The notes under the pieces are model-generated. The model was given only the letters and a program-made list of their open reading frames with translations, searched no databases and was not told the origin of the DNA. A stretch of 64,000 nt of DNA from Antedon mediterranea (lineage: Eukaryota; Echinodermata; Crinoidea; Comatulida; Antedonidae). The translations under genes and the position numbers were made by a program. This document shows positions 36,945 through 47,638 of this stretch, in pieces. Within the stretch, counting starts at the first letter, position 1, and every line of letters begins with the position of its first letter. The stretch spans positions 2,650,288 to 2,714,287 of the forward strand of contig NC_092676.1 of assembly GCF_964355755.1 (NCBI RefSeq), in the 5' to 3' direction.

Positions 36945-37028
36945 GCTAAAAGACCACCTGAGTAAACGACCACCTGTCTAAGGACCACCTATATACAGTA
37001 CATTAGACCACCTGTCTAAAGGACCACT
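36945..37028. repeat. GACCACCTGTCTAA short repeat
   Basis: AGACCACCTGAGTAAACG, ACCACCTGTCTAAGG, ACCACCTATATAC, ACCACCTGTCTAAAGG and ACCACTTT follow one another. Same general architecture as the GTCCCC repeats but a different unit. Confidence 0.6.
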
Positions 37029-37192
37029 TTATTACTATTTTAACCACATTTTTATTTTATCACTTGTCCTTGAGTTTTTGCTTGAAACAATGACAATCAC
37101 CACATTAACTGAACAGTACCACTAAATTGCATACAGTTCATATTTTACTCATTTTGTAGCAAAACTATCGTCACATCTTAAAATTTGATATG

Positions 37193-37326
37193 TAAAGCTC
37201 TGTCTACACTATCAAACTAGTAGTGATATGCTTAAATATGGCGGTGATATGACATCATCATGTCCATATATGGGCACATCACATTTTTTTGTCACATAAA
37301 GTTTGATAGTGTAGACAGAGCTTTAA
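37193..37326. mobile_element. TTAA-family MITE, compact complete copy
   Basis: 134 bp. Left GCTCTGTCTACACTATCAAA and right TTTGATAGTGTAGACAGAGC are perfect inverse copies over 20 bp. Flanks are TAAA on the left and TTAA on the right. Internal GGTGATATGACATCATCATG and ATGGGCACATCACA motifs are themselves short inverted copies. Confidence 0.92.
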
Positions 37327-37810
37327 GTAGTGGCACTACTAGCATGTTGTTAATACTGTGGAGTTGTTAATACTGTGGAATTGCTATTTTGTCCACAACT
37401 ACTGAGTCTGTACTAACTACGTTGATAACATTTGTTTTCCTTTAGTTGGTCATACCTTCTATGCTTTATACAACCTGACCTTCTCGATTGTAGTATAAAT
37501 CGTTTTTGTCTCAATATTCTCTTTTATTTTCAAAATAGAGAAATGATTAATGGGCATAGTATAATGCATGCTATATAAACCAAGGTATTACAAATAGCTA
37601 CAAAGTAGAAATTGCATTTCCAGATACATGTCTGTTTCCTCAAAGAAATAACAAAAAAAGAAGGAAATTCTCATTTTAAATTTTTCCTATTTTTTTTGCA
37701 AACTAATTTAATAGTGTTAAATATGTACATTGGTTGATTATTGATAGTAACTCTTAAACTGTAATTATAATCATTATAATAATTAGTAATCTTTTTTCTC
37801 TGATATTATC
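37327..37810. other. Unique DNA
   Basis: Nothing recognised. Confidence 0.5.
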
Positions 37811-38406
37811 AAGTCAAGTCAAGTCAAGTATCATTTATTATCATTTGTTTTAGGAGAAACATAGAAATTCTGTTTGCTCTGTTGGCGGAGCACAATATCC
37901 AACTGACACAACACGAACTCAAAAACAAAAACGTTACAAAAAAAAAGTGTCTACATCATATTTAAGGCTCTAATAGATCCTGGAAAGAAACTATTTGTAA
38001 ATCGTGCCTTATTGGCCTTAATAGAACGAAATCGCCGACCGCTGCGCATCAACTGGAACATACTAGAGGCCGGATGAAATTGATCATCTTTGATAGCCAC
38101 TGCCTTTTTCAGAAGACGATCCGAAAATATGTTCTGCAAAGGCAGTTATGTAGATCCAATTATACGCGATGCGGTCTTGACTATTCTATTTAGGTCACGC
38201 TTTTCATTTTCGGTAGCGCTACCGAACCATACCGTTAAAGAATACGTTATTGCACTCTCTATAACTGACCTATAGAAGGACGACATTATTTCAGAGTTTA
38301 TACCAAATGATTTAAGTCTACGTAGGAAGTATATTCTTCTTTGGGCCTTTCTAATAATGTTACGTGTGTTAATATGCCACTTATTACTGACTCTCACTTG
38401 TTCCAC
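37811..38406 (-). pseudogene. 5'-truncated non-LTR retrotransposon (CR1/L2-like), RT C-terminus
   Basis: Minus-strand coding runs from about 38406 to 37951. It contains KAQRRIYFLRRLKSFG, FYRSVIESAITYSLTVWFG, RDLNRIVKTASRIIG and, after a stop at 38148-38146, SSMFQLMRSGRRFRSIK and RFTNSFFPGSIRALN. These blocks and their order match the thumb/C-terminal region of reverse transcriptases of the CR1/L2/jockey group. The frame is continuous across the single TAA, so it is a point nonsense mutation and not a frameshift. The natural stop is at 37951, then a short 3' UTR and a tail of AAGTC repeats (plus-strand view, 37811-37829). Everything 5' of the C-terminus, including the catalytic FADD-type motif and endonuclease, is missing, as is typical of incomplete reverse transcription. 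Confidence 0.88.
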
Positions 38407-39072
38407 AGTATTATTTCAGCTGTTCACTTCTTCCTCTCTTTACTTCATGTTTTCTGATTTTCTTTCCCCCCCCCCCCCTTATAAATATGACTTGGTTATA
38501 CTTTTTCAACACCTGATTCTCTGTACCGCATTTCCACATGTATGACATTTGCTCTATCATATCATTCATAAACAAATTATGTAATAGTGTTATATTAAGC
38601 ATGGTCTATGATACAGGAGTGACATGTGATACATTATGTGACACTGTATCATAGAATTTGCTTTGATACTACTGTACAAATTATTGATACATTATTTGAG
38701 AATTGGCTAATTTCAGCTTGCTAAATCTTCCATTATGTCTATCTAATTTGTTTCCAATCTTTTTCCTTTAAATCACTCTTTTACGTTTCACTCATATCTT
38801 TTCTGCTGTACTATTTTAGAATCCTAGTACAAACAAGAGGATTTTGACACTTGAAATGAAATAATGAACTACTTTTTGATTTTGTGTACAGTTTTTTATT
38901 ACTTTTATTATGTCTTCTTCTGTTTAAAAAATCATAGAACCACCCGAGTACAATCATATTAAATTATTTTTAATATTAAAAAAATATCTTGTTATGACAA
39001 GTTATTTAGACTTTATTAAGATAGCTGTATACTAGTAAAATTAATGATTTTATTTTATTTTCTTTCCTTCAG
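38407..39072. other. Unique DNA; 13-base C run
   Basis: A homopolymer of 13 C at 38466-38478 is unusual for this AT-rich window. No gene recognised. A pyrimidine-rich acceptor precedes 39073. Confidence 0.5.
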
Positions 39073-39128
39073 ATCTTCTTGTCGTTGATACAGCAGCTAA
39101 TCTAATGCTTTGGAGAAAACAAATTCAG
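39073..39128 (+). CDS. Candidate internal coding exon, gene unknown
   Basis: Preceded by a pyrimidine-rich tract ending TTCCTTCAG and followed by GTATGT, both close to consensus splice sites. Of three frames only one is open through all 56 bases, translating to LLVVDTAANLMLWRKQIQ after two leading bases (AT) that complete a split codon. It ends on a codon boundary. The next candidate exon, 48600-48662, begins on a codon boundary, so the phases agree. The protein family is not recognised. Confidence 0.35.
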
Positions 39129-39705
39129 GTATGTTAAAACTACACGGCCTAATTTATACCGTAGGCACATAGTTTGTATCATTCTCAGTTAATACTTTCC
39201 TCTTTCCATCACTCTTCGCATCCGTCATTTGTGGGACAGATATCCCATCTACTGGCCTCAACGATCATAGTTAATGTAGTTCAATGCGTAGCTTGCTTTA
39301 ACTGCAGGCAAGGTGGTCAGAATTTGACATCTTTAGTAAATTGATGGAAAGATGATATTATTAGATTAAGCAGTTACATTGAAGATATTAAAGATATTTA
39401 AATCTTTTACCTATGCACAACCTAAGATAATGAATATCAGAGAACTGTTACACTCTTCCAGAATTCAGTATCATTCTGCCGAACTCTTGTTGTACAGACT
39501 GAAATACTTGCGTACACTATCATTTTTCATTTTGTATTGCTTTTTATTGAAGTAAGAATATCTTCGTTTTTGTTTTAAATCAGTAATAAAATTTTGAATG
39601 CTGTTGATGTATATATGTTCAGCGAAGAGTCTGGCATGAGCAATGTTAGAATGACAATGTTACGTATCTTTATTGTTGTGTTATAGTTAGGCTAGTTGGA
39701 ACTAT
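39129..39705. other. Unique DNA (possible intron)
   Basis: Nothing recognised. Confidence 0.5.
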
Positions 39706-40329
39706 TTAAAGACCCCTTCCCTGCAATTTTGGACGTTTTATGGAAAATAATACATATATATCACTTTAAAAACATTAAACCTTGTCTTAAATGTACGTTT
39801 TATGGTAAATTATGATAAAAAATGAGAAACAATGCACTACCTAAGTAGCTCGCGGCGATTGACCTCTCGTGGACGGTCTTAGGCCTAGCCTAGCTAGGCT
39901 TAGTTTTGTAGGCCTAGCTGGTAAACATCGGTAACGTACGAACATCGTACGCTAGCTATATACCTAGCCTGACGTTGTATAGTTGCTGCATTAATTGTCT
40001 TTCTATTTTTGCCAGACTCCATTGATACAAATTGGGGAAAACCCCATATTTTCGTTGAAAAGTTAGGAGTCTTCCATTTGTTTTGGCCTCACGATCGATC
40101 GAAAAGTGGGCGAATTACAGGTGAAAAACAAAAATATCAATCCGCGCGCAATGCATTTTGGGATTTATAACGGGCCGCTATAATTATTAGAATCAACTTA
40201 TTTTTCACATTTTTAACCGTTTAAAGACGAAAAAAGTTATCGCAATAGGACCATATAGTATTATTTTTACATTAAATATAGTTTGTAATCTTAAATTAGA
40301 TCTAAAAAACGTAGGGAAGGGGGCTTTAA
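39706..40329. mobile_element. TTAA-flanked inverted-repeat element, AGCCCCTTCCCT termini
   Basis: 624 bp bounded by TTAA on each side. Left AGACCCCTTCCCT and right AGGGAAGGGGGCT are inverse copies with one mismatch. The interior is partly CpG-rich (near 39850 and 40080-40180) and carries CCTAGCCTAGCTAGGC words. No transposase frame. The termini are unrelated to the main TTAA family. Confidence 0.78.
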
Positions 40330-40337
40330 CTGCTAGC

Positions 40338-40390
40338 TGGTACAGGGTGTATTGGTACAGGGTGTATTGATCCCGGGTGTATTGATCCCT
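40338..40390. repeat. 15 bp minisatellite, 3.5 copies
   Basis: TGGTACAGGGTGTAT twice, then TGATCCCGGGTGTAT and TGATCCCT. It abuts the right end of the preceding element. Confidence 0.85.
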
Positions 40391-40623
40391 ATAATGAAGC
40401 TTACTAGGATTGGTTGCAGGTGGAAGTGTCAGGGCTAAATGTGCAAAAATTGACAATTTAAAAGAGAATTTTAAGAAACAAGGATGCATTTAAAACTGGT
40501 GTTGATTTTATATCAGACAATGCACTTTAAATAGGGGGGTTTTGTTTTAACATTTACCCTCTTCGTTCCCTGAACCCCTTTTCCCTACCCCTAGCTACGG
40601 GCTTCCTAGATACAGTAGCAGAC

Positions 40624-40731
40624 AATAGCGGATCCAGGATTTTGTTGAACTGAAGTTAGTGTCCTATCTTTTGCATTACAATTTGCAAAATTTAGGGAGG
40701 GGGGAACAGCCCCTTGAATCCGCCTACAGTA
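40624..40731. mobile_element. Short GCGGATCCAGG inverted-repeat element
   Basis: AGCGGATCCAGGATTT on the left and CCTTGAATCCGCCTACAG on the right form an imperfect inverted repeat about 105 bp apart. The interior has ATTACAATTTGCAAAATTTA and a GGGAGGGGGGAACAGCCCC run. A larger relative is at 50314-51031. Confidence 0.6.
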
Positions 40732-41548
40732 TGGCAGATATAGATAACAGAGATTGTTTCTTTACACCTAGTTTGCTCTCAGTGTAGAATGTATCACCCT
40801 ATTAGAGAATATAACAATTATGGTTGAAAAGAATAAAATTGCTGCGTAATGATCTTGCTATTATTATCCACATCAAAGGATTCAGGTATGGGAATAATAC
40901 AAATTGTTAATTTGTTATTATAGATTACAAATGAAGGCCTTTTAAACATTTCTATAGTGGGTGTATCCATTCATAATATATACGTTTCTTTAACAATGAT
41001 TTATTTAAATACTATTATCTATTTAGTACTTTTCTAAGTACTTGTCAATATCTCTGAAAAAATGGTGGTTTTTAAAATCTTGCCTTTTTGTTCTCTCTCT
41101 GTCTTTTTTACCTTTTTTTTAAATCATGAGCGATCCAAAAGAGCCCCTAATTTTGAAATTTACGATGCAAAAGATAGCATATTTTAGTTTAAACTTCAGA
41201 GCAAAAAAAAAAACTTTGAGAAAAAAAGAAAGGCGTAATAACTTTATACCATATGTTTATAAAAGCTCAGGTTCATATTAAAGTTTAAAATATAAATAAC
41301 TAAAAAGGAAAGAATGTATTTAATATTTATGAACAAATCGACTATTTCTGAATATATCACAATACGATATATGTAAGGGAATATATCCGACAAAACATAG
41401 TTGGGTTAAGTTACTGTTATATAATAAGAAGACATGCCGATACGCTTTATTATTGAAGAGGGACGGGGAAAAAAGAGGAAATTCATAATTTGTCGTATTA
41501 TGATTACAGGTAATTAGGGCACTGCCATCCAAAGTAACTGATTCGCAT
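40732..41548. other. Unique DNA with one dispersed-repeat fragment
   Basis: 41125-41215 (GAGCCCCTAATTTTGAAATT, ACGATGCAAAAGATAGCA) is a fragment of the same dispersed family as 40624-40731. Otherwise nothing. Confidence 0.4.
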
Positions 41549-41775
41549 ATTACCCAGGTGGCCTTGAGCTTGTCTACCTGTGATGTCATCAGTTTATTCA
41601 TTTTTGATTGGCTGATACAAGTTTTAGAATATTACCACAATTTTGGAAAGATCAAGAATATGTTGAATATTACCCAGGTGGCCTTGAGCTTGTCTACCTG
41701 TGATGTCATCAGTTTACTCGTTTTAGATTGGCTGATGCAAGTTATTATCACAATCTTTGGAAAGATCCAGGAGAT
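41549..41775. repeat. Tandem duplication, unit 120 bp, two copies
   Basis: TATTACCCAGGTGGCCTTGA and TCTACCTGTGATGTCATCAG occur at 41549 and again at 41669 onward; the first ~60 bases are identical and the rest diverges. Frames on both strands here read twice through the same peptide and are not genes. Confidence 0.9.
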
Positions 41776-42556
41776 GAAGAGATTATTATTACTCCATGGT
41801 GTAATTGTGTCCCAGGCTATTGAGTTAAAATACACTTGCTTTTTGTCTGATAGATGATGATAACATTTAGCGTTTGCTGGACACTTAAGGTGACATCTTC
41901 AATTGTGGTTGTATTTTGAAATCTCAAGAGGATCCAAATCCCCAAAAACTTGTAAACATGTTTTTGTCAAAAATTAGATCGTCAAATTAGATGTCAATTC
42001 GATAATGATACCTCATCAAAAAAATTTGAAACAACTTTAATTTAGAGTTTGAACTTGGACTAGTATCGCTTTAAAATTTAAATCTTTTTGTTTTCTCACT
42101 TTGTAAATGTACATAATATAATGAAGGACTTTCGGCCTGCGGTATGAATTGTCATATTTAAATCGAATTTGTATACATATCTGGTTAAATGTTGATCTGA
42201 CTAAGTAAAATAAATTATTGGTATGGATTGAGACAATCCACTGTATAAGTTGTTTTAATGACCAAACAGTATGATTGTGTCACTAAATTCTTCAACTGAA
42301 AACAGTGACAGCAACAACACAAGCTAGCTGAGCAAGAGGGACTGAAGATAGGGAGAATGCATCCTTTGGTTGTGGTTTGTGCCATCAAGAGCTACCTTTC
42401 TCCTTGGCCAGGGTCTTGAGACATCTGGGTTCCTGTCAAGAATATCATTCTTCTTAGGAAGTTTCTTGGGCCATGTTGCCTCTAATAGAGACATACATTC
42501 TGATCATAGTCTTTTCATTTATTCTTAGGCCATAATGTTTCCATTTCAAATATTTT
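41776..42556. other. Unique DNA
   Basis: Nothing recognised. Confidence 0.5.
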
Positions 42557-42618
42557 TCTACTTTTTTTTTTTAAATGCGCCTTGAGCACTCTGGAGTGGT
42601 ATGTGCGCTATAAAAATC

Positions 42619-42654
<36 letters not shown>
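42557..42654 (+). repeat. Retroposon 3' end with ATT-repeat tail
   Basis: AATGCGCCTTGAGCACTCTG, GTATGTGCGCTATAAAAATC, then at least ten ATT units. GCGC..CTATAA plus a TTA/ATT microsatellite is a typical 3' end of animal SINEs and CR1-like LINEs. The 5' part is not recognisable. Confidence 0.65.
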
Positions 42655-42655
<1 letters not shown>

Positions 42656-43612
42656 TTTTTATATAGAATAATCCAACAAAATAGGAAGTAATGTATAGAG
42701 GATGTGTAAATAGACACAAAGTGCTGTCTTCCATAAAAAGGAATTGGTATTTCCCAGATTTACCAATTCAGTGTCATTCATTCTCTACTAATGTAAGGTA
42801 TTTCTGATGGTCTGTATTGATGCAGGCCTAAGAATACCTACCTTGAGTTCTCCAATAATTAATGAAATAAAGTTCCACATGTTTAGTCATAATTAAACTG
42901 ACCTTTTCTGTTCATCCTTCTAATTATCAATCCAATGTAATAGTGTTAGTTTGTTAGTGTTAGTTAATGTTAGCTTTCGCAATAGTGTTTAGATTGGTCC
43001 CAATACTTGCTCTTTAAACTGCACTAGTATGCAACGGACACAAATAAATGTCACTTTAACTTTGTGGGCAAATGACGATTCACGATTGTTGGAAAAGCAT
43101 TCATGTGTTGCATTGAGAGTAAATTCGGACTTTAAAGCTACTATGACACAACGCAAGGACGTACACACAAGACAAGTAATTGACCAATCACAATCATCCG
43201 CAATGTGCCCTACATGCGTCCTAGTGAAAACTAAGCAACACGCAAGAAATGAAAACAAAATTTGAGTTTGTTCTCGTTATTTTTAAATTTTATTTTTGGG
43301 AGGTCTGCAAAAATAAATATATGAAACTTGAACCAAGCACCTTGTGTTGACAGGCAAGGTCATACTGTGATTATTTTTTTTTATGAGTATAATATAAGAA
43401 ACCTAATATTTAACAGTGAATTTCCTCATTTTTAAAACACAATGCAAACTGGAAACAATTGTTCAGTTGTTTAGCTGGAATTTTTGTCACAGAGCCAAGT
43501 ACATAACTAATAGGATTGTTGGAAAAAAAACTGGTATCCATTCATTCAATGGGAATTTTTAAAGAGAGTGCAAAGTGTGCTGTAGGAAGTGGACCATCTA
43601 GAAACACTTGTA
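42655..43612. other. Unique DNA
   Basis: Two overlapping opposite-strand frames (42989-43258 and 43029-43265) lie in a less AT-rich patch with GACCAATCACAATC at about 43182. No domain recognised in either frame. Confidence 0.4.
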
Positions 43613-44549
43613 TACCGTATTTTCCGGAGTATAGGTCGACCCCAAGTATAAGTCGACCCCCAACTTTGACCTAGAATATCGTTGATTTTGGTATGACCTG
43701 AATATAAGTCGACCCCCCAAAATCGGCTAATAACACAACTTTAAAGTTCAAAGAAGGCTAGAAACGTATGAAATGTGGTTGTTTGTTTATACAATTATTA
43801 AAGTGTAGGCCTAATCATTATCGGACGGACGTAATCACAACGGCTTCGCCGCCGTCTTCGCCAGCCTGTAATAAATGACAGCGATGTAGCGTTACAGTAC
43901 TTGCCATCAGCGATGTTTTTTCACGTCACTCAAATAAATTAAAACGAGTTTTTCGTTAGGAGGCTTATTAAATTGTACAGGCGAGTAGTTGTAAATCGCG
44001 TTATCTGTAAATGTACACGCGCCGGACTGAGGAGAATTTATTTTATGAATAGACATGCGCAGTAATTGTAATTACGAACAAACAAACAAACTGCGCATGT
44101 GTATAGATGAAAATATCGCGCAATAACAAACATGCTGCATGGACATTCCAACATCGTGTAGTTCGTTTGTGGTGTGTGTTACGATGTTTTCGCGAGTGAA
44201 TACGAAGCATATGAAACACAAACGAAAACTATTTATTCTTAATTATTTTAATAAAAGCGTAATATAAACATCAAAATTAATCTTTGTTATATATTAATAG
44301 TACTTGTACCAGTACTTGTTGGAGTTGTATTATTTTGTACAATGTAGGTATTATTAAATTGAAAACTCCTGTGAGTGATTGATGATAGGCCACTGACCTT
44401 GCTAGGCCTTGACAGCTGACGGCTTTTGAACGAATTTTTTCGGCTTGATTTTTTTCAAAAATCGCATGGTCGGAGTATAAGTCGACCCCCCGATTTTGCA
44501 ATTAAAATTTTCCCACAAAGTCTCGACCTATACTCCGGAAAATACGGTA
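43613..44549. mobile_element. 937 bp inverted-repeat element, CCGTATTTTCCGGAGTATA termini
   Basis: Left TACCGTATTTTCCGGAGTAT and right ATACTCCGGAAAATACGGTA are perfect inverse copies. Sub-terminal AAGTCGACCCC repeats occur two to three times inside each end. TA is present at both edges, consistent with a TA target. The interior is CpG-rich in places (43840-44120) and has no transposase frame. Widely dispersed animal families have this style of terminus; I do not assign a superfamily. Confidence 0.85.
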
Positions 44550-44838
44550 GTTTATTCTTAGTAATTGTACATTTGTAAAAGGTTTGTGTAAATTCTTTGT
44601 TTTTATTCTTTTGTTTCAAACTGTTGAAAGTTTGGTAAAAGATTCTGGAGTGAAATACAGGATGTTCTGTCAAGATTGGTTTCGAATATTATTAAACTTT
44701 AACAATTGAAGTTGTCATTGACTGTTCAAAAGAAAGGTAATCTGTACTGTTACAACTTTCTACTTCCATTGTGAAGAAAGTCTATGGTTACTATGGCAGG
44801 GTCTTGAAACCAAAGACATCTTAAGTTCAACAGTTTTC
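44550..44838. other. Short spacer
   Basis: Nothing recognised. Confidence 0.5.
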
Positions 44839-44999
44839 TTAAGCTCTGTCCACACTATCAAACTTTATGTGACAAAAATGTGATGTGCCCATGAACATGA
44901 TGATGTTATATCACTACCATATTTGGGCATATCACTACCATATTTGGGAACATTGAACTTTTTTTGTAAAACTAGTTTGATAGTGTAGACAGAGCTTAA
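44839..44999. mobile_element. TTAA-family MITE, complete, shares its right TTAA
   Basis: Both edges are TTAA. GCTCTGTCCACACTATCAAA on the left, AGTTTGATAGTGTAGACAG on the right. Two CACTACCATATTTGGG units lie inside. Its right TTAA (44996-44999) is also the left TTAA of the next element. Confidence 0.92.
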
Positions 45000-46044
45000 C
45001 ACTTTGACTGCCAGAGGTTTTTCCAGTTAGAAACTGCCACCGCCAGCGTTTATAGCCCAATTCGATGTTTTTATTAAAGCTGATTGAAACTATTTATGTG
45101 ATCTGATTTACATGTAATTTAGACTAAAATAATCATAAAGATTTTAGCTTTACAATGGTACCAAGAACGATTTTCAAATCGCAATATGTAAATCGTAATA
45201 GTAAAATGAAAGTAACCCACTTTTTTAGTTTTTCGTAGTTTCGCGCAAGAAAGTCGAGATATTCGCGATTTTGTGCAAGACATCACAATATGAAAATATC
45301 GCCCGGTGAGATCAACAAACAACGAAAAAGTTACTTACACGGCACCGGTAGGCCTATAAAAACAAGTTATCACTATCGAAAAATGTATTACATTTATAAA
45401 TCATAAATCTTACATCAATGTTTCGCCAAAATCCACATAGTAAAGACACCAGGCCTAGGTAACTAGGCCTAAAGTTGGTCCGGAACCGTTTTACGACTAA
45501 GCCTGCTATAGCCTAGTACAACTAGCCTATCTAGTGAACTGATGATAATATTCATACCATTTCTAAACAAGTTTGTTGCGTGAAACTCGGCCACTTACAG
45601 TGAAACACCAAAACAATTGGGGTATACATACAATAATAAAATTGAGACTTCATATTGAAAATTCATCCATTATTTTTTATTCAGATTAAACAAACAAACA
45701 TGCCAATCCACATAAACCTTTGTAATGCTTCGGCGGCATAGCTAGCGCGCGACCGATACACAATGCGCCAAACCATCGCTGTACGCGCTACTGTGATGCG
45801 CGGTGTATGTTATTTCAACAGGTACCATTTTGACAATCGTTCGTAACCAGATTAGTTACTTTCAAAAAGTAAAATGTTAACGGTCCAGACCGAATATAGT
45901 GTCCATATTTATAGTATATACCAATAATTAACCTATCTACCGGATTTCGTAAAAAAACGCGAAAAACGAAAATCTTCGTGTTTGGCAGTCAAGCGTTGTG
46001 TTTCCAAAAACGAATATCTTCGTGTTTGGCAGTCAAAGTGTTAA
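44996..46044. mobile_element. 1.05 kb piggyBac-type non-autonomous element
   Basis: TTAA then CACTTTGACTGCCA on the left, TGGCAGTCAAAGTG then TTAA on the right: a perfect 14 bp inverted repeat with TTAA at both edges, the signature of the piggyBac superfamily. A sub-terminal word CTTCGTGTTTGGCAGTCAA is duplicated inside the right end (about 45975 and 46019). The interior carries CpG-rich patches and CTAGGCCTA words but no transposase frame. Confidence 0.85.
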
Positions 46045-46188
46045 GAAACAAAGTTATAACACAAACCAATTTAAAGATTTATTGTATGCATATTGTACGT
46101 ATAGATCACGTCAATTATACCTATCTAATGTTTATGGTGTCTTATTTATTATATTTTGGGGCTGATATCCACATATACTGAATAAAAT

Positions 46189-46554
46189 GAGCGAGTCAAA
46201 TGGCCGAGCGGTTAAGGCAGGGGCGCCGTTTACCGTACCTAAAGAGCCAACTACTGTACATCAGGCAAGGGTTCGAGGCCGACTCGCTCCTAGTTCTGGT
46301 TGTGGAACAAGTCTTCTCGGATAAGGACTATAAACCATAGGTCCAGTGTACACAGTTATAACCTGTGTGTACTTTAAAGAACCCAGTTCATTATTCGAAA
46401 AGAGTAGGGGAATACCCCGGTGAACTGGTTCACAAAATAGCCCCCGTATCAGGGGGATTACCACCTATCTGATAGGACAGTGATTAATTCACTATTGGTA
46501 ATCCTTGGCCACATTGCCTAAAGACATAAAATAAAATAAAAAAATAAATAAAAT
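46189..46554 (+). mobile_element. tRNA-derived SINE, full length with target duplication
   Basis: Head 46189-46289 folds like a tRNA: GAGCGAGTC and GACTCGCTC form a perfect 9 bp acceptor-like stem. TGGCCGAGCGGTTAAGG is an excellent A box and GGTTCGAGGC a B box, so it carries an RNA polymerase III promoter of tRNA-Leu/Ser flavour. The body follows (CGGATAAGGACTATAAACC, GTGTGTACTTTAAAGAACCC, GGGGGATTACCACC), then an AAATAAAATAAA tail. AATAAAAT occurs directly before (46181-46188) and at the end (46547-46554), a plausible 8 bp target duplication although A-rich. Confidence 0.85.
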
Positions 46555-47194
46555 CTCTCATTGGAGAGAACTGAGTTTACCTGCTGTCATTTTCCATTGT
46601 TTTAGGATATTTCATGAACTTTTACTATTTTTTGTGTGTAGCACTTGGAAACAATTGTATTAGGCGCTCTCTATATATAAGACAAACATTATTATTGAGC
46701 ATACAGTTAAAGAATTATTTTGTTAAAAATCAAATAAAATGTCTTGAAAATCTTTTCCAATACAATGAAAAAGAATCGTTATTCAACTTAGCTTAGGCAA
46801 TATGCACATAGTGAATACATCCACATGCACTTAGCTAGTGAGGACTTCACAAAAATGTTATAATAAAAACGTAATAAAATTGTTACTTACAGTGCTTTAA
46901 AATGTTTTGAAATGCTAGTTAATGAATATATATCAATAAAAATTGTCTTTTAGCTATAACTTCATAAATATTACCGTGGTCAGTAATGGATTCACTACTA
47001 ATTTTTACTTTAATAAAAAAAAATCTATGAAATATTAAAAGTTGTTATCTTATACTAGTCTAATGACTTTTGAATAATGAATGAAAGATGTAAAATTGAC
47101 AATGACAAAATATATTTAATATAAATTGTCGATTTAAACATGTGATACGCTCTCAGCGGCATGTTGTAAATGATGTTGATACAAGATTTTTTTT
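46555..47194. other. Unique AT-rich DNA
   Basis: Nothing recognised. Confidence 0.5.
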
Positions 47195-47256
47195 CTGTGG
47201 TCTTTAGGTCAATGACTGCACTGTAAGCATAAGGTTGTAGGTTCGAATCATTATTC
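47195..47256 (+). repeat. tRNA-like SINE-head remnant
   Basis: GTGGTCTTTAGGTCAATGAC resembles a damaged A-box region and GTAGGTTCGAATC is a perfect B box. The acceptor stem is absent. Probably a decayed tRNA-derived SINE. Confidence 0.45.
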
Positions 47257-47544
47257 TTGTCCCTTTTGATTGATTTAATATAAAACTAGAGGTTTAGAAA
47301 GACGACAGCGAAATGAGAAAATTTGAAGTTTGTGTTTGTGGCAGGTATGACTGAGCGGACGTGGAGTTTTAAACTGCCATATCTGGGTTGTGGCGGCAAT
47401 TGTAATTTAGTGTTTCATGGGTTTCTTTATTTTTTATTTCATACGCATCCAACAGCGAGTAACTCACCAATTACAGGATGGATAAACTATTTTATAATTT
47501 ATCATACTTATAAACTAAGTCTCATTTGAGGGATTGGAGTTGAA
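47257..47544. other. Spacer between two tRNA-like remnants
   Basis: A plus-strand frame starting at 47323 has no recognised domain. Confidence 0.35.
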
Positions 47545-47638
47545 AGAGTTGTGAGTTACAACCCTGGCACAGTTCAGGATTAAACCCTGGACCTTGGGAT
47601 TGGAAGGCAAGCACGTTAACCATCATGCTACAGCTCCA
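47545..47638 (-). repeat. tRNA-like sequence on the minus strand
   Basis: Minus strand reads GGAGCTGTAGCATGATGGTT (A-box-like), CTTGCCTTCCAATCCCAAGG (anticodon-arm-like, TCC) and CCAGGGTTTAATCCTG (T-arm-like). Acceptor pairing is poor. A SINE head or tRNA-Gly-like pseudogene is more likely than a functional tRNA. Confidence 0.5.

Noticed and set aside
41558-41857. 99-codon frame with an internal peptide repeat
   Set aside because: Explained by the 120 bp tandem duplication.
33977-47638. tRNA genes at 33977-34054, 47195-47256, 47545-47638 and 46189-46289
   Set aside because: B boxes or T arms are recognisable, but acceptor stems or loops are broken in three, and the fourth is the head of a SINE with a body and A-rich tail.
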